The notes under the pieces are model-generated. The model saw only the letters and a list, made by a program, of their open reading frames with translations, did no database searches and had not been told where the DNA came from. 64,000 bases of DNA from Prevotella melaninogenica (lineage in GTDB: Bacteria > Bacteroidota > Bacteroidia > Bacteroidales > Bacteroidaceae). Every line of letters begins with the position of its first letter. The stretch's first letter is position 1. Both the position numbers and the translations under genes were made by a program. The DNA is taken from contig NZ_CP072350.1 in the NCBI RefSeq assembly GCF_018127965.1, positions 372,001-436,000 of the forward strand, given 5' to 3'. Positions 1 to 12,649 of this stretch are shown here, in pieces.

Positions 1-1044
1 ACAGAAAAAAACGCTTGGCAAATAGAAAATGAAAGCGACAAATCAACAAACAAAGAAGAAATCACAAACAAGAGTCCAAATAACAAAACAAGAAAAATGA
101 TAAGATAAACAAAAGTAAGGGGAGCTAATAAAAAAAAGAAAGGATTGAAATATAAAAGTATAAAATAATAAAAAGTCATCTAAATATTTATATATTTACT
201 TATTTTAGAGTATAATAAAACGCAATCCGAAATCATTTATATATTTCCATATTTGCTTAATAGTATAAATACGTATACTAAAACATACATATATATATAT
301 TAGACATAAGCATATAAAAATAATATTACATGCTTATATAAATATAGATTTATATTATAACACATCTGATTAAAAAATCAATTACATAAATAACAAACGA
401 AAATAAAAACAAAGTAAATAAACAAACAAAGAAATAAAACGATAAAAGTATTTTTATATACTTAGATATTCAAGCAAAAATATCAAAAAATAAACAAGTA
501 AAAGGGTAAAAATGAAGCCAAAATGAAGAGGAAAATAGGGGGAGAGGAAGTGCGACAAAAACATGAAAAGAGACAGAATGACAAAGAATAGACAGAATGA
601 CATAAAGACAAAATAAGAGGAAAGACAGAGTAACATAAAGGCAAAGTAACAGGAAAACAGAATGAGAAAAGACAGAGTAATAAAAAAGACAAGGTAACAG
701 GAAAAACAGAACGAATAAAGACAAGGTAACAGGAAAAACAGAATGCATAAAGAAAGAACAAAAAACAAACTGAAACAAGAAAAGTAAGGTTATATAAATA
801 AAAAAAACAGGATATAAACATAGACAGAAAACAAACAAATTAAAAAGAATAGATAACTAACAAGAAGAGTTTAGATTAAAGTTGCTGTCACTTTTAACAA
901 ATAGAATAAAACAACTATAAACCAGACGGTTACAACATAAAACTAAGTGAGAGGAGTGACAGCAAAACGAAAAATACTTCAAAACAATGAAAAGAAAGAC
1001 AATGATCATCTGAAATATAAAGGAATAAAACAAAACTCTTATAT
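1..1044. other. AT-rich gene-free stretch with purine-rich repeats
   Basis: No convincing gene is visible. The first 450 bases are A/T-rich with runs of ATAT. From about 540 to 770 the plus strand is almost purine-only plus C, built from degenerate units such as GACAGAATGACA and ACAAGGTAACAGG. Open frames on the minus strand here code only for Phe/Leu/Ser/Cys-rich low-complexity peptides and are not believed. A TGCGACAAAA box at 551 matches the GCGACAAA boxes further on. Confidence 0.6.
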
Positions 1045-1492
1045 CCTTAATTCCGCAGTATTTTATCTTGTGAGAAAATTTTATATGTTGAGACGTCTTT
1101 TTGGGGCTCTATATGTTGATATGAGGTGCTACGGTGTTTCTTGGCTCTTTTCTAAGCATAAAATCCCCCACCCAAACCAATGGGGAAGTATGAAAAACCA
1201 CAAAAAATACTTCTATAACAGAATGCTTTGCCGCTACTTCCACGTTTACCCAATACAGATTCGGTAAGTTTCTCAAAGCCCAACTTTGAAAAAACGTCCA
1301 TAATGTGATAAATTCCACCGAAAGAAGTGATATTCACTTTTTAATTGCTACCTTTGCCATGTCAGATTTTTGCTTACTTGTTATGTTTGCAGCACCAAGA
1401 TAGGTGAAATTTCTGACATATCCAAGTGTTTTGAGAACTTTGTTTCTCAAACACATGGAGTTCTTACAAGAATTTATGCTGCGGAGTTAAAG
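1045..1492. mobile_element. Internally deleted IS1380-type element (MITE-like remnant)
   Basis: Both ends match the intact element at 56079-57678. The left end starts CCTTAATTCCGCAG and runs to the GAAAAACCAC block near 1205. The right end carries the transposase N-terminal codons (minus strand, SFGGIYHIMDVFSKLGFEK) and stops after GCTGCGGAGTT. About 1.15 kb of the middle is missing, so no transposase can be made. Flanks are TATAT and ATATT, so no clean target duplication is seen. It lies directly upstream of the DUF2931 lipoprotein gene. The right boundary is accurate to a few bases. Confidence 0.85.
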
Positions 1493-1517
1493 GATATTGC
1501 AAAAGAATAACCATTCA

Positions 1518-2639
1518 ATGAGAAAATTTGTTATATTTTTAATGATTATGCCAATGTTTGTTTTTGGTTCTTGTAAAACGGATGATAGTACAAGAACAAA
1601 GTTTCCATGGATTCCCTCTATTGCAGCCCCCAGACATTATCCGGTACAGATAAAGTATGCTTTTGTCGATTTTGGAACAAAAGACAGACGTATTCCTGTT
1701 TATGAGAGTTCTGTGGGGGGAGGTATCGGTCAGCCCGGTAGTGAGGTAGATTATGTAGACTTTAACGAAAAAGGAGGGCGGGATATGCCTACTGCTGTCC
1801 ATCTTCTGTGGTTGTCTTATGCAGAAAGGAAATTTTATCAATTGGATGCCGAACTCTCTGAGAATACCAAAGAGCGAATGCTGAAAATGTTTCGTAAACC
1901 TTATTATATGAGCGATGATAATGAACATTGCAGATATTTTAATTTGGTAATTACCATGCTTCCCGGTGGTAAAGTTTGGTTGCATTTAAACGGCATCGGA
2001 AGAACGGCGATAGTCTGTGATACCTTACAAGCCAAAGAAGTACACATGGAGTTAGAGGATTTCGACAAAGATGCTTTCTACACTTTTAAAACCTTGGATA
2101 ATTCCTGCAAATTATTGTTGAGCGACTTTGAAGGTGCTGCAGAAAACTTAGAGAAGCATGGTGTTCCCTTAGGATTGTGGGATAAATACAAGGAATGGTA
2201 TAGATATACCACTAAGATTGAGTTTGAAAATAAAGAGACAAAGTTGGGAACGCATATCCTTTACAAGTTTACCAACGGAGATAAATATTGGGATGATGAC
2301 AGTATACCTAAAAATACACAAACATCTTGTAAATATCTTGCTATGGATTGGCAGGTTAAAGATTGGACGTATACTGGGTATTTTTTCTTCGATGAAGATG
2401 AAATATTACGTGTCTATCCTAAAGCTTTTGGAAACGAAGGAAAGTTAAAGGGTAAATTGGTCGTGCAAGTAAGTAAATATAACAATTGGTTCGATATATT
2501 TCTACAAGTAGGAGATAAAAAATATAAACTGGAGAAGACTAAAATATATGTGTTTAGAGATACGCCTCAAAAGAAACATGATGAGCCTTTCTATTGTAAT
2601 TATTGGGACAGCGATGTTGAAGAGTATATAGGAGAATAG
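1518..2639 (+). CDS. DUF2931-type lipoprotein (possible immunity partner)
   Basis: Predicted lipoprotein of 373 residues. I choose the ATG at 1518 over a TTG at 1497 because it is followed at once by a signal peptide (MRKFVIFLMIMPMFVFGSC) with a lipobox ending in Cys. The body resembles DUF2931 proteins of Bacteroidetes: a WLSYAERKFYQLD segment, then an LPGGKVWLHLNG strand about 60 residues later. DUF2931 lipoproteins often sit beside phospholipase-type antibacterial effectors, where they are thought to protect the producer. Here the next gene is such a phospholipase, 29 bp downstream, so an immunity role is plausible but inferred. The pair is bracketed by IS1380 remnants, which suggests transfer. 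The family call comes from pattern recognition only. Confidence 0.7.
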   Translation: MRKFVIFLMIMPMFVFGSCKTDDSTRTKFPWIPSIAAPRHYPVQIKYAFVDFGTKDRRIPVYESSVGGGIGQPGSEVDYVDFNEKGGRDMPTAVHLLWLSYAERKFYQLDAELSENTKERMLKMFRKPYYMSDDNEHCRYFNLVITMLPGGKVWLHLNGIGRTAIVCDTLQAKEVHMELEDFDKDAFYTFKTLDNSCKLLLSDFEGAAENLEKHGVPLGLWDKYKEWYRYTTKIEFENKETKLGTHILYKFTNGDKYWDDDSIPKNTQTSCKYLAMDWQVKDWTYTGYFFFDEDEILRVYPKAFGNEGKLKGKLVVQVSKYNNWFDIFLQVGDKKYKLEKTKIYVFRDTPQKKHDEPFYCNYWDSDVEEYIGE

Positions 2640-2668
2640 GTTATGGTAAATGGATATACAAACAGAAT

Positions 2669-4174
2669 TTGTGGTATTGGCTTGCCTCCAAAGAAAAAAC
2701 TTATCGAATCCGAAAAGTCAATATCACCATGGACGTCTTTTTTGATGGTACCAAAAACAATAAGTATAATATTGATTTTGGAGATAATATCAAAAAGGGG
2801 TGGGGGTACTTAACTTCTAAAGTTAAAACTACAGATAGTTATGAAAGTAGTTATAGCAATGTGGCAAAGTTATGGGATATGTATTATGTGAATAATAAGG
2901 GAAATGCAGATTCTATAGCTAAGGTCTACATTGAGGGAGCGGGAACATCTTCTCCAGAAAGAGATTGGAACTCGAGATTTAAAGATGAAGAAGGATTTGT
3001 TTCTTCCAAGGAAGGGGATAATACAGGTGGTTCGGCATTTGGGAAAGGACAAACCGGTGTGAAAGCAAAGGTAGAAAGAGCATGTGACTTGATTTGCCAA
3101 AAACTGTCTTCTCTTATCAGAGGGGAAAAGATTTCTCTTGGTACTTTAACTCTTGATGTCTTCGGCTTTAGTCGTGGAGCAGCAGAAGCAAGATGCTTTG
3201 TAAATTGTATAGAGAAAGACAAACGGCAAATTGCAAATGTTAGTAAAAGAATTCCAATGAATAGCTGGGGAGCTTCTTATTATAAAATAGTCACCTCCGA
3301 TGAAATAAGAAAGTACAAGGTTTGTTTAAGAAACAAACTCCCTGAACGATTTAAGAAAATCAAGATAAAAGTTCGCTTTATGGGTATCTTCGATACTGTC
3401 TCTTCTTTCTCCCCGGAAGGATTATCGTCTTTAAATTTTACTAATGATGTCAAAGAACTGGCTCTTAATATTCCTAAGTTTATGCCGAGTGTAGAAGAAA
3501 TTGTTCATTTCGTGGCTGCAGATGAGTATCGTGAAAATTTTTCTTTAACGACAATCGACTCCGCATCAAATGGAATGCAAGTTGTCTTACCGGGTGCACA
3601 CAGCGATGTTGGAGGAGGATATAACGAACATGAGAAAGAAAAAATAATATTAGAAGGAAGTTGGACCGATAGTAAGAGAGAGTATAGGGGCTATATGTCT
3701 TTGGAAGAATTAAAAAGAGAAGGGTGGTTACCTCCAACATGGAATGTGCCCCTCCCAACTTTTATGCCTGATGGGTCTGTAAGAAATTATAAAGATACCA
3801 TGAGACATATTTTTAACGACTATGCCCGTATTCCTCTTTATGCGATGTGGTTCCTATCAATAAAGAAATCAAAGCTTCTATATAAAGCTAATGCTATGAA
3901 TAAGGAATACTCTCTTCGAGACAAAAAGTTGATACAAGTAAGAACTTTGATAATGGGGAAAATTAATAATAATAATAATATGTATGAAATAAAATGGGAC
4001 TCTAAGGGAGCAAAAACCAAAGGACGTCTTTACTTTGTAGGAACTGGGGAGGAAAAGAAATTGATACATTCTATTCGCGCAGAGTATATCCATCTATCCG
4101 CCCATCGCTCTACATGGCCTATACACCCTCATGAGGCAACGAAAGATAATCAACGAATCTTTATAAAAGGATAG
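2669..4174 (+). CDS. Tle1-like phospholipase (DUF2235 alpha/beta hydrolase)
   Basis: Hydrolase of about 500 residues with the hallmarks of the DUF2235/Tle1 family, whose type VI secretion members cleave membrane phospholipids of rival cells. Visible motifs: DVFFDGTKNN near residues 22-31, the nucleophile elbow GFSRG (Ser168), GIFDTVSS near 239-246 (candidate Asp), DEYRENF near 285-291, and PGAHSDVGGGY near 308-318 (candidate His/Asp). The start is uncertain: the frame opens upstream without an ATG, TTG at 2669 or ATG at 2729 are possible, and a separate ATG at 2643 lies in another frame. No PAAR, VgrG or Rhs domain is present and no secretion genes are in the window, so it would be an orphan effector. 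It forms a pair with the preceding DUF2931 lipoprotein. Confidence 0.8.
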   Translation: MWYWLASKEKTYRIRKVNITMDVFFDGTKNNKYNIDFGDNIKKGWGYLTSKVKTTDSYESSYSNVAKLWDMYYVNNKGNADSIAKVYIEGAGTSSPERDWNSRFKDEEGFVSSKEGDNTGGSAFGKGQTGVKAKVERACDLICQKLSSLIRGEKISLGTLTLDVFGFSRGAAEARCFVNCIEKDKRQIANVSKRIPMNSWGASYYKIVTSDEIRKYKVCLRNKLPERFKKIKIKVRFMGIFDTVSSFSPEGLSSLNFTNDVKELALNIPKFMPSVEEIVHFVAADEYRENFSLTTIDSASNGMQVVLPGAHSDVGGGYNEHEKEKIILEGSWTDSKREYRGYMSLEELKREGWLPPTWNVPLPTFMPDGSVRNYKDTMRHIFNDYARIPLYAMWFLSIKKSKLLYKANAMNKEYSLRDKKLIQVRTLIMGKINNNNNMYEIKWDSKGAKTKGRLYFVGTGEEKKLIHSIRAEYIHLSAHRSTWPIHPHEATKDNQRIFIKG

Positions 4175-4272
4175 CAATGAACCAAAGAAAGAACTCTATG
4201 TTATTTCTATTCGATATATGCCTCTATACAACGGACCTTTCCAACTTAAAAATAGATGTTATTCAATAATAC

Positions 4273-4432
4273 CCTCAATTCCGCAGCATTATTCCTTGTG
4301 AGGTACTTTTATATATTGAAGTGACATTTTTGGGATTTATCCATTGATATGGGGGTTATATGGGGTTCTTGGTTCTTGCATAATCATAAAAGCCCCCACC
4401 CAAACCAATGGGGAAGTATGAAAAACCACAAA
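4273..4432. mobile_element. One-ended IS1380-type remnant
   Basis: About 160 bases match the left end of the intact element at 56079, from CCTCAATTCCGCAGCATTA through GGGGAAGTATGAAAAACC. No transposase or right end follows. It has the same orientation as the remnant at 1045-1492, so the lipoprotein/phospholipase pair lies between two directly oriented remnants. Confidence 0.85.
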
Positions 4433-4434
4433 AG

Positions 4435-4640
4435 AGATGCTGACGGTACAAAGAGCAACAGAGATCTTGGATACAGATTCCTTATAGCATTTAGAAGAAA
4501 TACTCTATAAATAAACTGCTAATAGAACAAGTAAACAACCACCTTTACTCAACGTACAACGGTGCATTCATATATACAATACCCTTGATATAAACAGTCC
4601 TCCATGTTCTCCTTTGCTCTATGTGACAGTACATCAAAGA
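4435..4640. repeat. Degenerate copy of the CGGAGG palindromic repeat
   Basis: Blocks such as GGTACAAAGAGCAACAGAG and CTGCTAATAGAACAAG match, in order, the centre of the better copy at 36843-37195 (GCACAAAGAGCAACGGAG, TTACTAATAGAATTGG). Many substitutions show that it is old. Confidence 0.5.
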
Positions 4641-4666
4641 AACAAATTTAGGCGATACTCTAATCG

Positions 4667-4710
4667 CTCCCTATTACTGAAGACCCAAACGAATCTTCAG
4701 TAATAGGGAG
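4667..4710. terminator. Perfect 17-bp hairpin
   Basis: CTCCCTATTACTGAAGA (4667-4683) pairs with its exact reverse complement at 4694-4710 across a 10-nt loop. It follows the one-ended IS remnant and lies just past the 3' end of the frameshifted minus-strand lipoprotein gene. There is no long T run, so calling it a terminator is tentative. Part of the arm (TCTTCAGTAATAGG) recurs at about 17790 next to another repeat copy, so it may belong to a repeat family. Confidence 0.5.
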
Positions 4711-4760
4711 TGATAATCGAAATCTATTGCATAATAAGCCAGACTGAGTTACCAAAACAG

Positions 4761-5262
4761 CTATTTTCTTTTTACCTTCCTCAATACTATTCTCAACGAA
4801 TCAGTGAGTACCCTTTTGTCATTACACATAATGAAATCTGAGGGCAAAACAAATAAGGCTAATGAATCTTCGTCGCTTTTAACTTGGCGTTCATAACGTA
4901 ATTGAACAGCAATGATTCTGTTCTTTACATGCGTATTATTAGTCTTATATGTATTGGTTCCAGAAAACGGAAAAGACCTCCCCACCTTTATATTCTTATC
5001 ACAAAAGTCCAACGGTAAGGAATCGGGATTCAATACATAGTCTCCTTTTAAGTTAAAGAGAAGGTAATACCAGCCACCGAAGTACATACTGCTGACCTTA
5101 ACCATACGATTCTCAGATAGAGGAATATCATAGCTAAACTTTGTTATCTAACGGAAGAATAAATCCCATATCACACGATTGAAGAGATAACAAGAAGAAA
5201 ATACAAATCCCAAGCCGTTTGATGCGCCGACAGCTAACTATCATTTTCGATAAATTCATCAT
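4761..5262 (-). pseudogene. Small lipoprotein gene with a frameshift
   Basis: Two minus-strand frames fit together as one protein of about 165 residues. The upstream part starts at ATG 5262 and encodes a lipoprotein signal (ICIFFLLSLQSC) followed by DMGFILPLDNKV and a stop. The downstream part, in another frame, reads ITKFSYDIPLSENRMVKVSS and continues as an ordinary-looking protein to 4761. The frame change must lie between about 5135 and 5150, where stops in both frames bracket it. I do not recognise the family. It may be a true pseudogene or a one-base sequencing error. Confidence 0.55.
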
Positions 5263-5435
5263 AATAAAATTTACAGTTATTCAGAACTTTCAAGAGAAAA
5301 GGTTTATCACATACGTTTAGATAATTAAAAATAGTATCACAAAGTTATTAAAATAATCGCACTACCAAAACAAGTTATAATCTTTTTCAAAAGGAAAAGG
5401 GTATTCAGTAATTTGCAGTGAGAACATTTACTTCT

Positions 5436-5770
5436 TAGGGTCAGAAATTTGACATAGTATCACACAGAGAAACGAAGAGGACGGAGGATTATTAAAACAA
5501 AGCAATGGAAGTCACGGAGGCACCGTCGGTGCGTAGAGCAAAGGAGCTTGTTTGTCAATTCTATTAGCTTAAATACAAAGCATTTACCCCAAAATAGTTA
5601 TCAAGAATCTGTACGCTTCATCTCCGTCACTCGTTGTGCCATCGGCACCTCCGTAATATTGCGTTTATCTCCGTTCCTTCCGTTTCTCCGTGTACCATCG
5701 GCAGCTCAGTAACATTGCGTTACCTCCGTCCATTCCGTGACTCTGTGTGCCACATTTTGTAAGAACTTTA
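5436..5770. repeat. CGGAGG palindromic repeat, full copy
   Basis: A roughly 330-bp imperfect palindrome. One side reads CACAGAG..CGGAGG..CACGGAGGCACCGTCGGTGC; the other reads CCATCGGCACCTCCGT..CCTCCGT..CCGTGACTCTGTGTG. The arms flank a conserved AT-rich centre (TATTAGCTTAAATACAAAGC). The right arm carries an extra unit, with CTCCGT and CCATCGGCA blocks repeated. Other copies lie near 17790, 18669 and 36843. No protein is encoded. Confidence 0.8.
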
Positions 5771-7760
5771 GTTTATCATTCTATATTTTGGAAGCCCCCT
5801 CCTCACCTTACTAACGCCCCGCACACATGGTGCGAAGGCTTAGCACGATATGTGCGGAGGACCTATAACATTACAAGAATAGGAAAAACCTCAGCAGGTG
5901 GATGGTGAATGGTGCGACATATAGGGAGAGAAAACTGAAGGTAAAGTATTCGTGAGGGTCGACAAAATAGGAACATATTTCCTTCTTATAGATTAAATAG
6001 GTGGAAATAGACTAAAGATAATCGTGTCGTGAATCAAAAATAACATGCTTTGGGAGCATTAAGCGACGAAATGGGAATATTTTTTAAAGACTCAATAAAA
6101 TAGTATAACTCACTGATTATCATTGTAAGTACGAATATTAATAAAAGTAAAGTGCGACAAAAAAGTGACAAGTTTTTGTACTTTTCGAACGTAAAAGAGA
6201 AAGAAAATATCCATAACTTCCTTAATATTAATGCTTTATCGTATAAATAAAGTAGGGGAGTGTCGAAAATAGCTTCCCTATTTGTCTCCGCTATCTTTAA
6301 GCAATAAAACAGCATTTTGCGAATGATTAAGAACGGAAAAAAGCTTAGGTGCGACAAAAAAGGAGGAAAAACTCTCATGCCAAAACCTATAAAAAGGATG
6401 TCGACAAAGTCATGAAAAAGAGAAAACTCAATGCAAATAACCTTCCTAAAATGTGAACATAAAAACCGAAAAGTTTGAACAATGAAAAGAAGAAATAATC
6501 CTACTAAATTCGATACGAATACCGACAAGCTGATGACAAAGAAAAACATACAAACGTCCTGGCGCATCTCCGCCCTTTAACCATTGAACACGAGGAAGTA
6601 AAGAACAGCCTTTGAGATAATTAAAAGCCGATAATATACTGATACACAAATATATAAAAACATATTTGAAGATAATAAGAATCCTATGTAACCGCCTAAA
6701 AAACAACCGAATAAAGCAAAAATCAACGGCAACAAAAATAAGAAAACGAAACAAAACCTACTGCCAATCCGCCACGAATCTCACCAAAATTTCCTACCCG
6801 AAACCACCGACTAAAAACCGACTAAACCATAAAACGGAAATGAAAACCCGACTCAAAACGCTCGTCCTCCAACCCTACAGAGAAACAGAAAACGCCCGCA
6901 ACACTCCCAAAACGTATGTGCGACAAAAAGGGAGGTTGCACCCAAAGCTTTGTTTAAAATCTTCTTCCCCCAGCGAAAAAGTATATATTTTCTTAAAACA
7001 AAACACCTCTTCTAAACTTAGAATATCGTTATATAATCTTTATTAGATATTAGTAAGGGACTTCCAAGCCATTGAACCTTAAATAGTTACACGACTAATC
7101 GACGACAAATTAGTAAGTTAGCGACGACAGATTAGTAAGTAGGTTGCGACAAATTAGTAACTATGGTGCGACACTTTAGTAGCTAATAGGGCGGGGTAGT
7201 CGACAAGTTAGGAGGGTAGGTGCGACGAATAGGGAGGGAATAAGGCTTTGTTGTGAAAAATATAAACAAATTCTCCCTTTTTATAACGACTTTTTCATGA
7301 TTTCTCTTGTTCTCCTATGTTTATCACTTAAATAAAATTTTGATTCTCCGAACTTTGTCTTCTTTATTTTATATTATAAATAATTGTTTTTTTGATAGTT
7401 ACGAATTCTTCTCTAAACGTCCGAGACAAAAAGGGAAGATATTACCCAATCTTCTGTTTACTATTTCTCGACAAATTAGTAAGTTTGTAAAAAAACTTTA
7501 CATAAAAGATCTTCTAAACCAGACAGAATGAACGGAAGACATAATGACCGAAGGGACAGAAGTAATAAAAGACATGGTAACAGAGGAGACCAAAGGGACG
7601 GAGTATGTAAAAGACAAAGTAACAGATGAACACATAAGAAGTGGTAACAGAGGAATAGGGTAGTGAAGCGTTGGAAAAGGAACAATGGGAGGGCAGACGG
7701 ACAAGTGATAGAGATAAATACAGATAAATAAGTGGATGTGTATATTCTGTTAATTTGTTA
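5771..7760. other. Gene-free repeat-rich region with GCGACAAA boxes
   Basis: No gene that I trust. A 177-codon minus-strand frame at 6034-6567 and a 126-codon plus-strand frame at 6666-7046 have biased, low-complexity composition. The notable content is a set of boxes of the form TGCGACAAA..AGGGAGG at about 5908, 6152, 6350 and 6919, then a denser array at 7085-7240. Another box is at 7470. From about 6660 to 6900 the plus strand is rich in A and C and poor in G and T. A GACAGAATGA-type tract occupies 7520-7650. Confidence 0.5.
7085..7240. repeat. Array of GCGACAAATTAGTAA boxes
   Basis: At least six imperfect units follow each other: CGACAAATTAGTAAGTTA, CGACAGATTAGTAAGTAG, GCGACAAATTAGTAACTA, GCGACACTTTAGTAGC, TCGACAAGTTAGGAGG, GCGACGAATAGGGAGG. 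Spacing is about 22-26 bases. Related single boxes occur in several other intergenic spaces of the window on both strands. They do not encode a peptide repeat. Confidence 0.7.
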
Positions 7761-7762
7761 AC

Positions 7763-8045
7763 TTGTCCACCAGCCTAAAGGATATCTTGCTATTCACTCC
7801 CTCTCTCTTTGCTTCCCTTCGGTCAGGGACCGTTGGTTTGGGGGAGGGCTTGGCAGAGGAGCTTTTCTATGTCATTGTTTTTTCTGTCATTCTGTCTTTT
7901 GTTTTCCTGTTACCATGTCTTTGTATTACTTTGTCTATTTGTCATTCTGTCTCCCCCCCTGTTACTATGTCTTTCCTTTGTCTTTTCTTGTCTTTATGTC
8001 ATTCTGTCTAAAAATAATTATGTCATTCTGTTTAAAAACACTATC
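7763..8045. repeat. Pyrimidine tract with inverted GACAGAATGACA units
   Basis: From about 7870 the plus strand is built of TGTCATTCTGTCT, CCTGTTACCATGTC and TTTGTCTT units. These are the reverse complement of the units at 570-765 and 7520-7650. The open frames through it give only Phe/Leu/Cys/Ser-rich peptides. The segment at 7795-7865 (CTTCCCTTCGGTC, GGGGGAGGGC) has a relative at 40400-40480. Confidence 0.6.
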
Positions 8046-8364
8046 TTTGCAGTTATAATGGCTGTTTTCATTTTGAAAATTATGGTATAGCATTAATACA
8101 AAGTATTAAAACCGAGCAGTGTAGAGTCCCACAAGACAAAAAGGGCTTTCACTCAGACTCGGAAAAGCTAAGAACCGATATCAAGATGTTGTTCTGATAA
8201 GGTGCAGCCTTCTCTTAAAAACCTACCAGAATCTACAGATGAACTGAAGGCTGAGATAAGACTACTTACTCATAGTTGCCCGACGGCAATATTGTGTTCA
8301 GTATGCAAGAATTATCTCTATTAGAAGAACTTCTCATAATATGGAATTATAAGAACGTTACGAT
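8046..8364. other. Non-coding leader region before hsdR
   Basis: No gene or clear promoter was recognised. A short open frame around 8215-8330 looks faintly protein-like but has no start and no recognised relative. Confidence 0.4.
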
Positions 8365-12496
<4,132 letters not shown>

Positions 12497-12649
12497 ATGG
12501 TACGGATAGTAATGTGATGTTAGGTCAGGAACGATAGTGGAGACAACTACAGATGTTATGCCCATCGTATAAACAACGTCTGTACAACTACCCAAAATTC
12601 AGACTTTCATAAGATAGGCAAAAAAACACAAACGATTAATTGGTAAATC

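Noticed and set aside
454..838. Three overlapping minus-strand open frames of 100-120 codons
   Set aside because: They encode Phe/Leu/Ser/Cys low-complexity peptides; this is translation of the GACAGAATGACA repeat tract.
1152..1337. Small minus-strand frame with IYHIMDVFSKLGFEK
   Set aside because: It is the truncated N-terminus of the IS1380 transposase in the deleted element, not a separate gene.
6034..6567. 177-codon minus-strand open frame
   Set aside because: Hydrophobic, biased composition, it spans GCGACAAA boxes, and has no domain or plausible context.
6666..7046. 126-codon Lys/Asn/Thr-rich plus-strand frame
   Set aside because: It reflects the A/C-rich strand composition; no start signal and no protein-like pattern.
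7085..7240. CRISPR array
   Set aside because: Units are short, degenerate and without regular unique spacers.
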